Below, piece by piece: positions 1 to 5,711 of a stretch of DNA of 7,541 bases (the stretch's first letter is position 1; each line of letters opens with the position of its first letter). The notes below the pieces were generated by a model, which saw only the letters and a program-made list of their open reading frames with translations, was not told where the DNA came from and searched no databases. This stretch comes from Bacteroidota bacterium. GTDB lineage: Bacteria > Bacteroidota > Bacteroidia > Flavobacteriales_D > Crocinitomicaceae. Location of the stretch: the NCBI GenBank assembly GCA_016866415.1, contig VGML01000102.1:1-7541 (forward strand). Reading direction: 5' to 3'. Both the position numbers and the translations under genes were made by a program.

Positions 1-210
1 ATCGGCTGATCTACAGCTAACATAATTGAAATCCTGGATGTTTAGCAGTTTTTTATAAAAGGAAATTACCTTTGAAGAGCCATAAATTACTGGGGTAAAA
101 TCGGTTAAAATACGATTATCCTTTAGAGATTTTAATATTACTTCAGGACCAATTCCATTAACATCACCTAGGGTAATCCCAACTCTAAACACTTCCTTAT
201 TTCCCTCCAT
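1..210 (-). CDS. pdxA: 4-hydroxythreonine-4-phosphate dehydrogenase PdxA, N-terminal fragment
   Basis: PdxA oxidises 4-phosphohydroxy-L-threonine with NAD; the product feeds pyridoxal 5'-phosphate synthesis in the DXP-dependent vitamin B6 pathway of the cytoplasm. Only the first 70 codons are present; the gene continues past the left edge. The visible sequence begins MEGNKEVFRVGITLGDVNG and continues IGPEVILKSL, which matches the family N-terminus (GITxGDxxGIGPE), then TPVIYGSSKVISFYKK, also typical. The usual family proline after GD is V here. The start is well fixed: its ATG shares one base with the TAA of the upstream aminopeptidase gene, so the two are probably co-transcribed and translationally coupled. 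There is no Shine-Dalgarno-like sequence before it. The identification is from motif recognition; catalytic metal ligands lie outside the window. Confidence 0.9.
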   Translation of the reverse strand, partial: MEGNKEVFRVGITLGDVNGIGPEVILKSLKDNRILTDFTPVIYGSSKVISFYKKLLNIQDFNYVSCRSAD

Positions 211-1607
211 TATAGATAATGAGTTTTGAAAAATTCATATAGCAAACGAACTCCAACACCGGTGCCACCAAAACCGCGATAATTTTCTTTCGAATCCAAC
301 CAGGTTGGCCCCGCAACATCCATATGAATGTATGGAGCTTTACAAAAATGCTCTAAAAATTTACCAGCTGAAATCATACCGGCATTAGCGGTTCCAATAT
401 TTTTTAGATCAGCAATTTTTGATTTCATGTGTTCTTTGTAATCGTTCCAAAATGGAAAACGTACCACGCGTTCCCAAGTCTCAAATCCAGCTTTTTCCAG
501 ACTCTCAAAATACGAATCTTTTGCGTTACCCATGATGATACTTGCCTCTGTTCCAATCGCACGAACAGCTGCTCCTGTCAAGGTCGCTGCGTCAATAACG
601 ATTTCCGGATTGTATTTTCCTGAATAGGCCAAAGCGTCGGCTAAGATCATTCTTCCTTCGGCGTCTGTATTCAATACCTCAACGGTAGTTCCATCAAACA
701 TGGTAATAACATCTCCTGGGGTATAAGCATTACCACCTGGACGATTATCTGTAGCTGGAATTAAAGCGATAATATGCAATGGCAATTTTTGTAAAGCCGC
801 AAGATAAATTGCTCCAACAACAGCCGCGGCACCTGCCATATCACTTTTCATCGTATCCATTGACCCTGGAGTAGGCTTTAGACTCAATCCGCCCGTATCG
901 TAAACAACTCCCTTTCCGACTAAAACGATTGGTCTTTTATTTTTTACTTTTTTCGGTTTGTATTCAGCAATAGTAAACGTTGGCGGATCAATTGAACCTT
1001 TATTCACTGCGAGTAAACCGCCCATTTTCAGGGATTCAATTTGGGTCTTTTCCAATACTTGAACAGAGAACTTTGCTTCACTTCCGAGCTTCACAATTTC
1101 CTCTGCAAGTTGGTTCGCATTTAGATTATTTACCGGAGTATTTACCGCATCGCGTGTCCAATAAACCGATTTAATCGTATTATTTAGTTCGTTTAATTTA
1201 GCTTCGTCAAACTCTTCATGAACCAAAATCGATTGAAGTTTATTGTTTTTAGGTTTTGAAAAGAAACGATTAAATTGGTAGTTTGTTAAGGCTAAACCTT
1301 CTGCGAGGAAAAACACTGATTTTTCTTTACCAACTAGGGAAATTTGTTCAAATGAATCTGCAACAAACCCTTGGATTTTAGAACCAATAACTCGTAATTC
1401 CTCTGCTTTTTGGTCTTCTTTGACAAGAAAAATGAAGTTCTCGTCTAATTTTAGGTAATCAAACTTTTTGTCAGAGGATAAAAAGCGTTCGGCTGTTTCT
1501 TTCGATATGATTGATCCAAATTGACCTTTTTTCAAGGTTCCTTTGCCAAGAATGAGCGCCAGCGGACAATCTCCAATCAAATCACTACTTCTTTTTATAA
1601 TTGTCAT
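210..1607 (-). CDS. pepA: Leucyl aminopeptidase (peptidase family M17)
   Basis: This is a cytosolic dinuclear-metal aminopeptidase that removes N-terminal residues from peptides, a turnover enzyme that is normally hexameric. It has 465 residues, somewhat shorter than the 503 of E. coli PepA; the variable N-terminal domain is roughly residues 1-155 and the catalytic domain 156-465. The metal and catalytic residues are all visible: K232 and D237 in GKGVVYDTGG, K244 in LSLKP, D256 in MKSDMAGA, and D315, E317 and R319 in the signature NTDAEGR. It therefore looks intact and active. The ATG start gives the expected N-terminus, and a -7-like TAACTTTG lies 17-24 bases upstream. The stop overlaps the pdxA start by one base. 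The gene symbol follows common usage for M17 enzymes; physiological substrates cannot be inferred. Confidence 0.93.
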   Translation of the reverse strand: MTIIKRSSDLIGDCPLALILGKGTLKKGQFGSIISKETAERFLSSDKKFDYLKLDENFIFLVKEDQKAEELRVIGSKIQGFVADSFEQISLVGKEKSVFFLAEGLALTNYQFNRFFSKPKNNKLQSILVHEEFDEAKLNELNNTIKSVYWTRDAVNTPVNNLNANQLAEEIVKLGSEAKFSVQVLEKTQIESLKMGGLLAVNKGSIDPPTFTIAEYKPKKVKNKRPIVLVGKGVVYDTGGLSLKPTPGSMDTMKSDMAGAAAVVGAIYLAALQKLPLHIIALIPATDNRPGGNAYTPGDVITMFDGTTVEVLNTDAEGRMILADALAYSGKYNPEIVIDAATLTGAAVRAIGTEASIIMGNAKDSYFESLEKAGFETWERVVRFPFWNDYKEHMKSKIADLKNIGTANAGMISAGKFLEHFCKAPYIHMDVAGPTWLDSKENYRGFGGTGVGVRLLYEFFKTHYL

Positions 1608-1623
1608 TGCTATTTGTTTTTAG

Positions 1624-1631
1624 CAAAGTTA
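1624..1631 (-). promoter_or_regulatory. Candidate -7 promoter element for pepA-pdxA
   Basis: Read on the minus strand this is TAACTTTG, a full match to the Bacteroidota -7 consensus TAnnTTTG, placed 17-24 bases before the pepA ATG. A clear TTG -33 element at the usual 17-23 base spacing is not present (only a TTT at about 21), so the promoter is a candidate. It would give a very short leader of about ten bases and would make pepA-pdxA a transcription unit separate from the lipoprotein gene upstream. Confidence 0.35.
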
Positions 1632-1667
1632 AGAAGTTAAATGAAACTCAGTAAATTGATGAATGCG

Positions 1668-2174
1668 TTACAAATTGATTTCCTTGATTTTTTCCCAATG
1701 ATATCCAGTGTCCTCTTGAGATTCATCTTGCCAACCGTGAAACACAATTATTCCATTGCTACTTGGCGAAATGTAGAAATAGTCTCCAGCACCAGCCCAC
1801 CAACCTCCATAAGCTGAAATCGCATTTTTTGGAATTTGATAATCTGAATACTCGTCTTCTGAGATGGGGTTCATTGCGCCAATGACGGATTGTATTTTAA
1901 TCTTTTTCCCATTAAGAATTACGGAAACATCCGATTTTGGATTTTCATATTCGTCCATCGAAGTAACGCAAATCAATTCCGCTTTCATCGGATTAGACAA
2001 TTTTTCAGGAATTTTTTCTGAGTTTTCATCCTCCTTTGATTCCAACTCTAAAGAATCATATTGAATGGTATTTTGGCTGTCTAATTCATCAATTTTTTCT
2101 GAATTAGAACTACACGAAAAAAAAATTGCGCAGCTTACAATTACTGCGCAATTAAATTTTAAGGAAAAATTCAT
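1668..2174 (-). CDS. Putative lipoprotein of unknown function
   Basis: I do not recognise the family. The 168-residue product has a lipoprotein signal peptide: a hydrophobic stretch from about residue 9 to 20 ending in FFSC, with Cys21 as the likely lipidated residue. Residues 22-60 are a Ser/Asp/Glu/Lys-rich, probably disordered linker. Residues 62-168 form a compact domain containing ELICVTSMDEYENP, ILNGKKIKI, the striking AYGGWWAGAGDYFYI near residue 120, and a C-terminal IVFHGWQDESQ...GYHWEKI segment; it looks beta-rich. No acidic or lysine-rich lipoprotein export signal directly follows Cys21, so surface exposure is undecided. The start is required to give the signal peptide; the next Met is about 60 codons in. 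The gene lies 19 bases after a repeat-protein gene on the same strand, and codons 8-19 hold a terminator-like hairpin with U-tract. It may be read from the same transcript or from an unseen promoter. Confidence 0.75.
   Translation of the reverse strand: MNFSLKFNCAVIVSCAIFFSCSSNSEKIDELDSQNTIQYDSLELESKEDENSEKIPEKLSNPMKAELICVTSMDEYENPKSDVSVILNGKKIKIQSVIGAMNPISEDEYSDYQIPKNAISAYGGWWAGAGDYFYISPSSNGIIVFHGWQDESQEDTGYHWEKIKEINL
2117..2153 (-). terminator. Intrinsic-terminator-like hairpin inside the lipoprotein gene
   Basis: On the minus strand AATTGCGCAG is followed by a 10-base loop and then CTGCGCAATT, a perfect 10-bp inverted repeat (arms 2144-2153 and 2124-2133). It runs directly into a tract of nine T (2117-2125), whose first two bases close the stem. 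This is the layout of a rho-independent terminator. It begins 40 bases after the stop of the upstream repeat-protein gene, a normal terminator position, yet it lies within codons 8-19 of the lipoprotein gene. It may end the repeat-protein transcript, or act as an attenuator that translating ribosomes would melt. The structure is seen directly; termination is inferred. Confidence 0.5.
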
Positions 2175-2193
2175 TTTAGCTAGAAATGGATGA

Positions 2194-2544
2194 TTAGTTT
2201 ATTATTTCATAAACAACCGCCCAAACTGGAACAGGCGCACCTGAAGGCAATTCGTATTTTTGACTCCAATTATTTGAGTTTTTAAGGTAGCGACCATCCC
2301 ATTCCCATTTCTCACTCCAATTATTTGAGTTTTTAAGATAGCGACCATCCCATTCCCATTTATTACTCCAGTTATTGGAATTTTTAATGTAACGTCCATC
2401 ATATTCCCATTTGATGCTCCAGTTGTTACTATTTTTTACATATTTTCCGTCCCAGTCCCATCTTCCATGCGGGCCATTTAATGTTTGTGCATCTATCGTG
2501 CTAAAACAAAACAACATGGAACAAATTAAAAACAATTTTTTCAT
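2194..2544 (-). CDS. Secreted four-repeat WEWDG protein, copy A (NSNNWS type)
   Basis: This is a small exported protein of unknown function, 116 residues. A Sec signal peptide covers residues 1-19 with probable cleavage before Gln20 (IDA/Q). Residues 28-95 are four exact 17-residue repeats of the form KWEWDGRYLKNSNNWSx. Repeat 1 has WDWDGKYV, repeat 2 WEYDGRYI, and repeats 3 and 4 WEWDGRYL. The repeats end in a tail, KYELPSGAPVPVWAVVYEIIN, whose first residues look like the start of a degenerate fifth repeat. There are no catalytic motifs; the high Trp/Tyr/Asn/Gly content suggests a closed beta structure that binds carbohydrate or another surface ligand, but that is inference. About 84% of mature residues match the neighbouring copy 60 bases upstream, and both are 116 residues long, so they arose by tandem duplication. 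The ATG start is supported by the signal peptide; there is no Shine-Dalgarno. Confidence 0.8.
   Translation of the reverse strand: MKKLFLICSMLFCFSTIDAQTLNGPHGRWDWDGKYVKNSNNWSIKWEYDGRYIKNSNNWSNKWEWDGRYLKNSNNWSEKWEWDGRYLKNSNNWSQKYELPSGAPVPVWAVVYEIIN
2260..2463 (-). repeat. Four tandem 51-bp coding repeats in copy A
   Basis: Four in-frame 51-base units encode residues 28-95. Units 3 and 4 differ at only about 3 of 51 bases, so they are recently duplicated or converted; units 1 and 2 are more diverged, mostly at silent positions. The variable serine of the NSNNWS motif is coded AGT, TCC, TCA, TCA in order, whereas the tryptophan codon is TGG in all four. Perfect reading frame and repeat length show selection on the protein. 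Confidence 0.93.
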
Positions 2545-2604
2545 GATAAATAAATTTTTATTTGGAATGCGAATATCAATTGTTATGCCAAAAAACGAAA
2601 AGAA

Positions 2605-2955
2605 TTAATTTATAATTCCATAAACAACAGCCCAAACTGGAACTGGAGCTCCGGATGGTAATTCATATTTTTGACTGCTGTTATTGTAATTTTTCAAGTA
2701 GCGGCCATCCCATTCCCACTTGTTGCTGGAGTTGTTGTAATTCTTTAAATAGCGGCCATCCCATTCCCATTTGTTACTAGAATTGTTGTAGTTTTTAATG
2801 TATCGACCGTCGTACTCCCATTTTATGCTACTGTTGTTGTAGTTTTTTACATACTTCCCGTCCCATTCCCATTTACCATTGGGGCCAGATAAATATTGTG
2901 CTTTCGCTAATCCAACTGAAAAAAACATGAAAGCAAGAATTAAAAAATTTCTCAT
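2605..2955 (-). CDS. Secreted four-repeat WEWDG protein, copy B (NYNNSS type)
   Basis: This is the paralogue of copy A, also 116 residues, of unknown function. The signal peptide spans residues 1-19, with a good signal peptidase I site (AKA/Q). Residues 28-95 are four 17-residue repeats of the form KWEWDGRYLKNYNNSSx, followed by KYELPSGAPVPVWAVVYGIIN. The position-specific wording is the same as in copy A (WEWDGKYV, then WEYDGRYI, then two WEWDGRYL), showing that the four-repeat array existed before the gene duplicated. Yet all four repeats carry Tyr and Ser where copy A has Ser and Trp. It lies 77 bases after recO on the same strand, and could be read from recO or its own promoter; I see no convincing -7 element. 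The paired paralogues suggest two ligand specificities or a hetero-assembly, by inference only. Confidence 0.8.
   Translation of the reverse strand: MRNFLILAFMFFSVGLAKAQYLSGPNGKWEWDGKYVKNYNNSSIKWEYDGRYIKNYNNSSNKWEWDGRYLKNYNNSSNKWEWDGRYLKNYNNSSQKYELPSGAPVPVWAVVYGIIN
2671..2874 (-). repeat. Four tandem 51-bp coding repeats in copy B
   Basis: Four in-frame 51-base units encode residues 28-95. They share protein sequence but have drifted at silent positions. The serine that replaces copy A's tryptophan is coded AGT, TCT, TCC and AGC in units 1-4, so both serine codon families are used; the tyrosine codon is TAC in all four. This pattern is not what recent unit-to-unit copying would leave. Confidence 0.93.
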
Positions 2956-3032
2956 AATTTAAGTTTTTAAGTTAATAGTATCGCTCTAAAAGTAAACAAT
3001 TATTCGCAAAAAAGGTAACATTTTTTCTTTTT

Positions 3033-3716
3033 TTAAACGTAGAGTGTTTCACGAATTACTTTCAAAGATTTTTCAACATTGAAGTTTGGCAGATGTATAT
3101 GACAATAGTCTAATAGAATTAACAATGCTTTTTGAGCTGTATTTTTATCCGAATCGATTGGTGGCTGATGCTTGAAAGCTGAAAAAAGTAGATCAACAGC
3201 ATCGGTTTCTAGGTCCGTTTTTTCCTTCGTGAATCTCCCTAATTTTAAATCAAAACCCGAGGGATTTTCTGAATCGATATTGGGTGAAAAACCTAAATTT
3301 TGAATATGTTTCGTTAAAAAAATGATGGGGAAATGAATAAGATTTTCTTGTATTTCTAATTGAATTATTTGATTTTTAATGAAGTCGAATATTCGAGGAT
3401 CTGCGTGCTCAACCTTCAAAGTTTCCTTCAAGACATCAGCTAAAAAAAAACTCAAAATTAACTTCTGTGGATTCGTAAAAATATCGTTAAGAATGACGGC
3501 AGGATCAAGTGAATTAACGATACCTAAATTTGATTCTGGTCTTTTGATATAGGTTATTTCATATATTCCGAGATAAAAAATAGGAAGTTTCTTTTTTTTT
3601 GCCCCTTTGAAAATAAAGGAAATTAATCCTGAATCTTCAGTGTAAAAGGAAAGAATCAAACTGCTTTCAGAATAATTTTTTTTTGTTATTAAAATTCCTA
3701 ATGTTTTCTGTTTCAT
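3033..3716 (-). CDS. recO: DNA repair protein RecO
   Basis: RecO works with RecR (and RecF) to load RecA on single-stranded DNA coated by SSB, and it also anneals strands. The 227 residues fit the family's 230-250 range. The N-terminal OB-fold is recognisable: ILITKKNYSESSLILSFYT, then DSGLISFIFKGAKKKK, the basic loop expected to meet DNA. The helical C-terminal part includes LILSFFLADVLKETL, IFDFIKNQIIQLE and HIQNLGFSPN. There is no Cys4 zinc finger, as is usual for Bacteroidota RecO; the only cysteine is in DYCHIHLP. The ATG start gives the canonical N-terminus. The gene is divergent from the methyltransferase gene, and its coding sequence contains three nine-base A or T runs. It is identified by pattern, with good but not complete certainty, since RecO sequences diverge widely. 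Confidence 0.85.
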   Translation of the reverse strand: MKQKTLGILITKKNYSESSLILSFYTEDSGLISFIFKGAKKKKLPIFYLGIYEITYIKRPESNLGIVNSLDPAVILNDIFTNPQKLILSFFLADVLKETLKVEHADPRIFDFIKNQIIQLEIQENLIHFPIIFLTKHIQNLGFSPNIDSENPSGFDLKLGRFTKEKTDLETDAVDLLFSAFKHQPPIDSDKNTAQKALLILLDYCHIHLPNFNVEKSLKVIRETLYV

Positions 3717-3801
3717 TTTCAGAGTTAAAATTAGAAATTTTGTGTTTTAACATCCTTAAAGAGTTTCATAAGTTTAATTTTTCTAACTTTAGAATTAGAT
3801 T
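3717..3801. promoter_or_regulatory. Divergent intergenic region between recO and the methyltransferase operon
   Basis: This 85-base AT-rich gap must hold the promoters for both directions. On the plus strand TAACTTTA (3784-3791) is one base from the TAnnTTTG -7 consensus, ending 10 bases before the methyltransferase ATG. On the minus strand TAATTTTA (3726-3733) has 7 of 8 matches when the free positions are counted and lies close to the recO start. Neither has a clear TTG -33 element at the right distance, so the exact sites are uncertain. Confidence 0.35.
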
Positions 3802-4602
3802 ATGACAAAAACAAAATTATTTGACGGAACTGAGGTTTATTGTTTGCGTAAACCCGAAGCAAAAATGTTAGATCATCATGTGGAGGGTTATTTGCAAAAT
3901 GGCATTGAAATTAACGATGGAGACGTTGTTTTTGATGTAGGGGCGAATATTGGAGTCTTTGGAGTTCGAGCTATTCAAAAAGGGGCAAATGTGCAAGCAT
4001 ATTGTTTTGAGCCAATTTCAGATATAGCCGACGTGCTTCAAAAAAATGCAACTGAAATCGCAAATGACCGAATCAAAGTGCTTCGCTGCGGAGTTTCTGA
4101 TAAATCAAGCCAGGCAACATTTACTTATTTTCCAAATACGCCGGCACTTTCAACCCTTCACCCTGAACAATGGGATGAAAATCCAACTGCCTTTCGCGAT
4201 GCAGTAAAAGGGACGATGAGAAATCCGCCCGAAGGAATGAAATGGATGAAGTTGATTCCACCTGTTTTTGCTGGAATAATTGCAAAACAACTCGTAAAGG
4301 GAAGTAAAAAAGTTAATTGTGAACTAAAACCGCTTTCTGAGATCATTGACTCCGAGCAAGTTGAAAAAATTGATTTACTTAAAATTGATTGTGAAGGAGC
4401 AGAGTGGGCTGTTTTACAAGGAATTGATGAACAACATTGGCCAATCATTAAATCCTTGGTAATTGAGGTTCACGACATCGATAATCGCTTGCAAAAAACA
4501 AAAGAACTTTTGCAATCAAAGGGGTTCACAAAATTACATGCAGAGAGAGAAGCAGGACTGGAACACACACATATGTATAACCTTTTTGCTTTACGATCAT
4601 GA
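3802..4602 (+). CDS. FkbM family SAM-dependent methyltransferase
   Basis: This is a class I S-adenosylmethionine methyltransferase of the FkbM type, a family known for O-methylation in natural-product, glycan and lipid pathways. It has 266 residues. Motif I is VVFDVGANIGVFG (residues 42-54), followed by the acidic SAM-ribose site CFEP (68-71). The family hallmark DLLKIDCEGAEWAVLQGI is at 191-208, and LVIEVHD follows at 219-225. Residues about 110-170 form an insertion (PNTPALSTLHPEQW... then a basic, hydrophobic stretch with MKWMKLIPPVFAG) that may bind substrate or touch the membrane. There is no signal peptide, so it is cytoplasmic. It is the first gene of a tight three-gene unit; its TGA overlaps the next start by four bases (ATGA). 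That partner is a membrane hydroxylase/desaturase, so a hydroxylated lipid or isoprenoid is a reasonable but unproved substrate. Confidence 0.87.
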   Translation: MTKTKLFDGTEVYCLRKPEAKMLDHHVEGYLQNGIEINDGDVVFDVGANIGVFGVRAIQKGANVQAYCFEPISDIADVLQKNATEIANDRIKVLRCGVSDKSSQATFTYFPNTPALSTLHPEQWDENPTAFRDAVKGTMRNPPEGMKWMKLIPPVFAGIIAKQLVKGSKKVNCELKPLSEIIDSEQVEKIDLLKIDCEGAEWAVLQGIDEQHWPIIKSLVIEVHDIDNRLQKTKELLQSKGFTKLHAEREAGLEHTHMYNLFALRS

Positions 4603-5288
4603 CCGCGAGCACAGCAGCATGGGGAACAGCAATTTTACTTCTCGGTTCGAATGCCTTTGGTTTTTTGTATAGTTATTTGGTATTAAATACAAAACTCTTT
4701 TCAAAATATCGTATACAATCCAAACCTTACAAATCAGGCCTTTTCATGAGCCGGATGCCCTTGTTTCTATTTAATTTGGTAACGTTAATTGGATTATCTG
4801 CATTTGGCGCCTATACCATGTTCGATTATTTTGAAACTTCTTGGCCAGAATGGTGGGTAATTCCAGTTCAAGTTTTAATCGCTTTCATTTTGGATGATCT
4901 TTGGTTTTATGCATACCACCGATATCTGCATGAAAATAAATTTTTATTGAAACACGTTCATTCAATTCACCATCGGGCAACAACTCCTTTTCCGTTAGAA
5001 TATTTGTATGCGCATCCACTAGAATGGATGATTGGAGCACTTGGTCCGGTTATTGGTTTTGGGGCCATTTTTATTTTCATGCCGTTGAACATCTATTCAT
5101 TTTGGATTTTTGGTCTTTTGAGAAATCTACATGAAATTCATATTCACAGTGATTTGGAATTACCTGTTTTGAGTAAGTTGCCTTTAATTAGTAAAACGAA
5201 GCACCACGATGATCACCATGCTAAATTGACTGGAAACTACTCCTCTACCTTCAGTTGGATGGATAAGATTTTTAAAACCGATTTTTAA
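4599..5288 (+). CDS. Fatty acid hydroxylase / sterol desaturase family membrane protein
   Basis: This is a membrane-bound non-haem di-iron oxygenase-type protein, 229 residues. The histidine clusters are complete: HRYLH (H107, H111), HSIHH (H121, H124, H125) and HHDDHH (H202, H203, H206, H207), with extra His at 119, 178, 181 and 183 that may complete the iron site. Hydrophobic spans are visible near residues 5-28, 52-75, 86-106 and 143-174, placing the His boxes on one, probably cytoplasmic, face. Members of this superfamily hydroxylate or desaturate sterols, carotenoids, sphingolipids or fatty chains; the substrate is not readable from the sequence. The start overlaps the preceding methyltransferase stop (ATGA), and the next gene begins directly after this stop, so all three are probably one translationally coupled operon. 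It appears intact. Confidence 0.87.
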   Translation: MTASTAAWGTAILLLGSNAFGFLYSYLVLNTKLFSKYRIQSKPYKSGLFMSRMPLFLFNLVTLIGLSAFGAYTMFDYFETSWPEWWVIPVQVLIAFILDDLWFYAYHRYLHENKFLLKHVHSIHHRATTPFPLEYLYAHPLEWMIGALGPVIGFGAIFIFMPLNIYSFWIFGLLRNLHEIHIHSDLELPVLSKLPLISKTKHHDDHHAKLTGNYSSTFSWMDKIFKTDF

Positions 5289-5711
5289 ATGCGATTGATT
5301 TTCTCCATTTTTATGCTGGGAATCATTGGACTAAGTTTTGCGCAGAAGCAATATTCCCTAACTGTAAAGGTATCGGGTATAGAAAATTACAATGGTGAAA
5401 TCGAATTGGCATTGTATATAGACCCGAAGAAATTTGCCAAGGTTGGTCAAACGTATCGTTTGGTGCGCATCAAGCCAGATAACTCAACATTGACGCATGA
5501 ATTCAAGAATCTAGATCAAGGGAAATATGCAATTTGTCTATTTCATGATGAAAATAACAACAAAGTGTGTGATAAAAATTTCTTTGGAATTCCTACAGAG
5601 GCATACGCTTTTTCTAATAATATTCGTCCAAGGTTTTCAGTTCCTACATTTGAGGAATGTTCGACTTATTTGGACAAAAACAAGACGTTTTCAATTAAAA
5701 TTGTTTATTAG
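5289..5711 (+). CDS. Secreted DUF2141 family protein
   Basis: This is an exported protein of the DUF2141 family; its function is unknown. The 140-residue product has a signal peptide with probable cleavage after Ala18 (SFA/QK). The mature part begins with a beta-rich segment, YSLTVKVSGIENYNGEIELALY, and carries the family signature at residues 80-111: YAICLFHDENNNK, then FFGIPTEAYAFSNN. The HDENNNKVCD stretch resembles an acidic loop that could bind a metal, although this is only a suggestion. Three cysteines (84, 94, 124) are present in the mature part. The ATG directly follows the TAA of the hydroxylase gene with no gap, so expression depends on coupling. Its last 21 bases overlap the 3' end of the convergent coaE gene. 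It probably acts in the periplasm or at the outer membrane. Confidence 0.85.
   Translation: MRLIFSIFMLGIIGLSFAQKQYSLTVKVSGIENYNGEIELALYIDPKKFAKVGQTYRLVRIKPDNSTLTHEFKNLDQGKYAICLFHDENNNKVCDKNFFGIPTEAYAFSNNIRPRFSVPTFEECSTYLDKNKTFSIKIVY

Noticed and set aside
2202..2402. A 66-codon minus-strand frame inside the repeat gene
   Set aside because: It is the shifted frame of the tandem 51-base units; any repeat array whose unit is a multiple of three gives such open shadows. The signal peptide and paralogue support the other frame.
2548..2563. AAATAAA-TT-TTTATTT inverted repeat before copy A
   Set aside because: It is made only of A and T in an AT-rich gap, and a 7-bp A/T stem with a two-base loop is too weak to call an operator or terminator.
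2260..2874. Regular 51-base repeats as a possible CRISPR or other non-coding array
   Set aside because: The units are contiguous without spacers, in frame, and vary mainly at silent positions; they are protein repeats.
2973..2999. Possible -33/-7 promoter before copy B (TTG, then TACTATTA; also TACTTTTA at 2987-2994)
   Set aside because: TACTATTA misses two of the fixed -7 bases, and TACTTTTA has no TTG at the proper distance; not strong enough to list.
3008..3034. A-run and T-run pair after recO as a terminator
   Set aside because: The only stem is A:T pairs around a seven-base loop, with no GC core and no U-tract on the minus-strand transcript.
4158..4448. Minus-strand 96-codon open frame opposite the methyltransferase gene
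   Set aside because: It lies wholly within the FkbM coding sequence and its product is a Ser/Phe-rich shadow translation.
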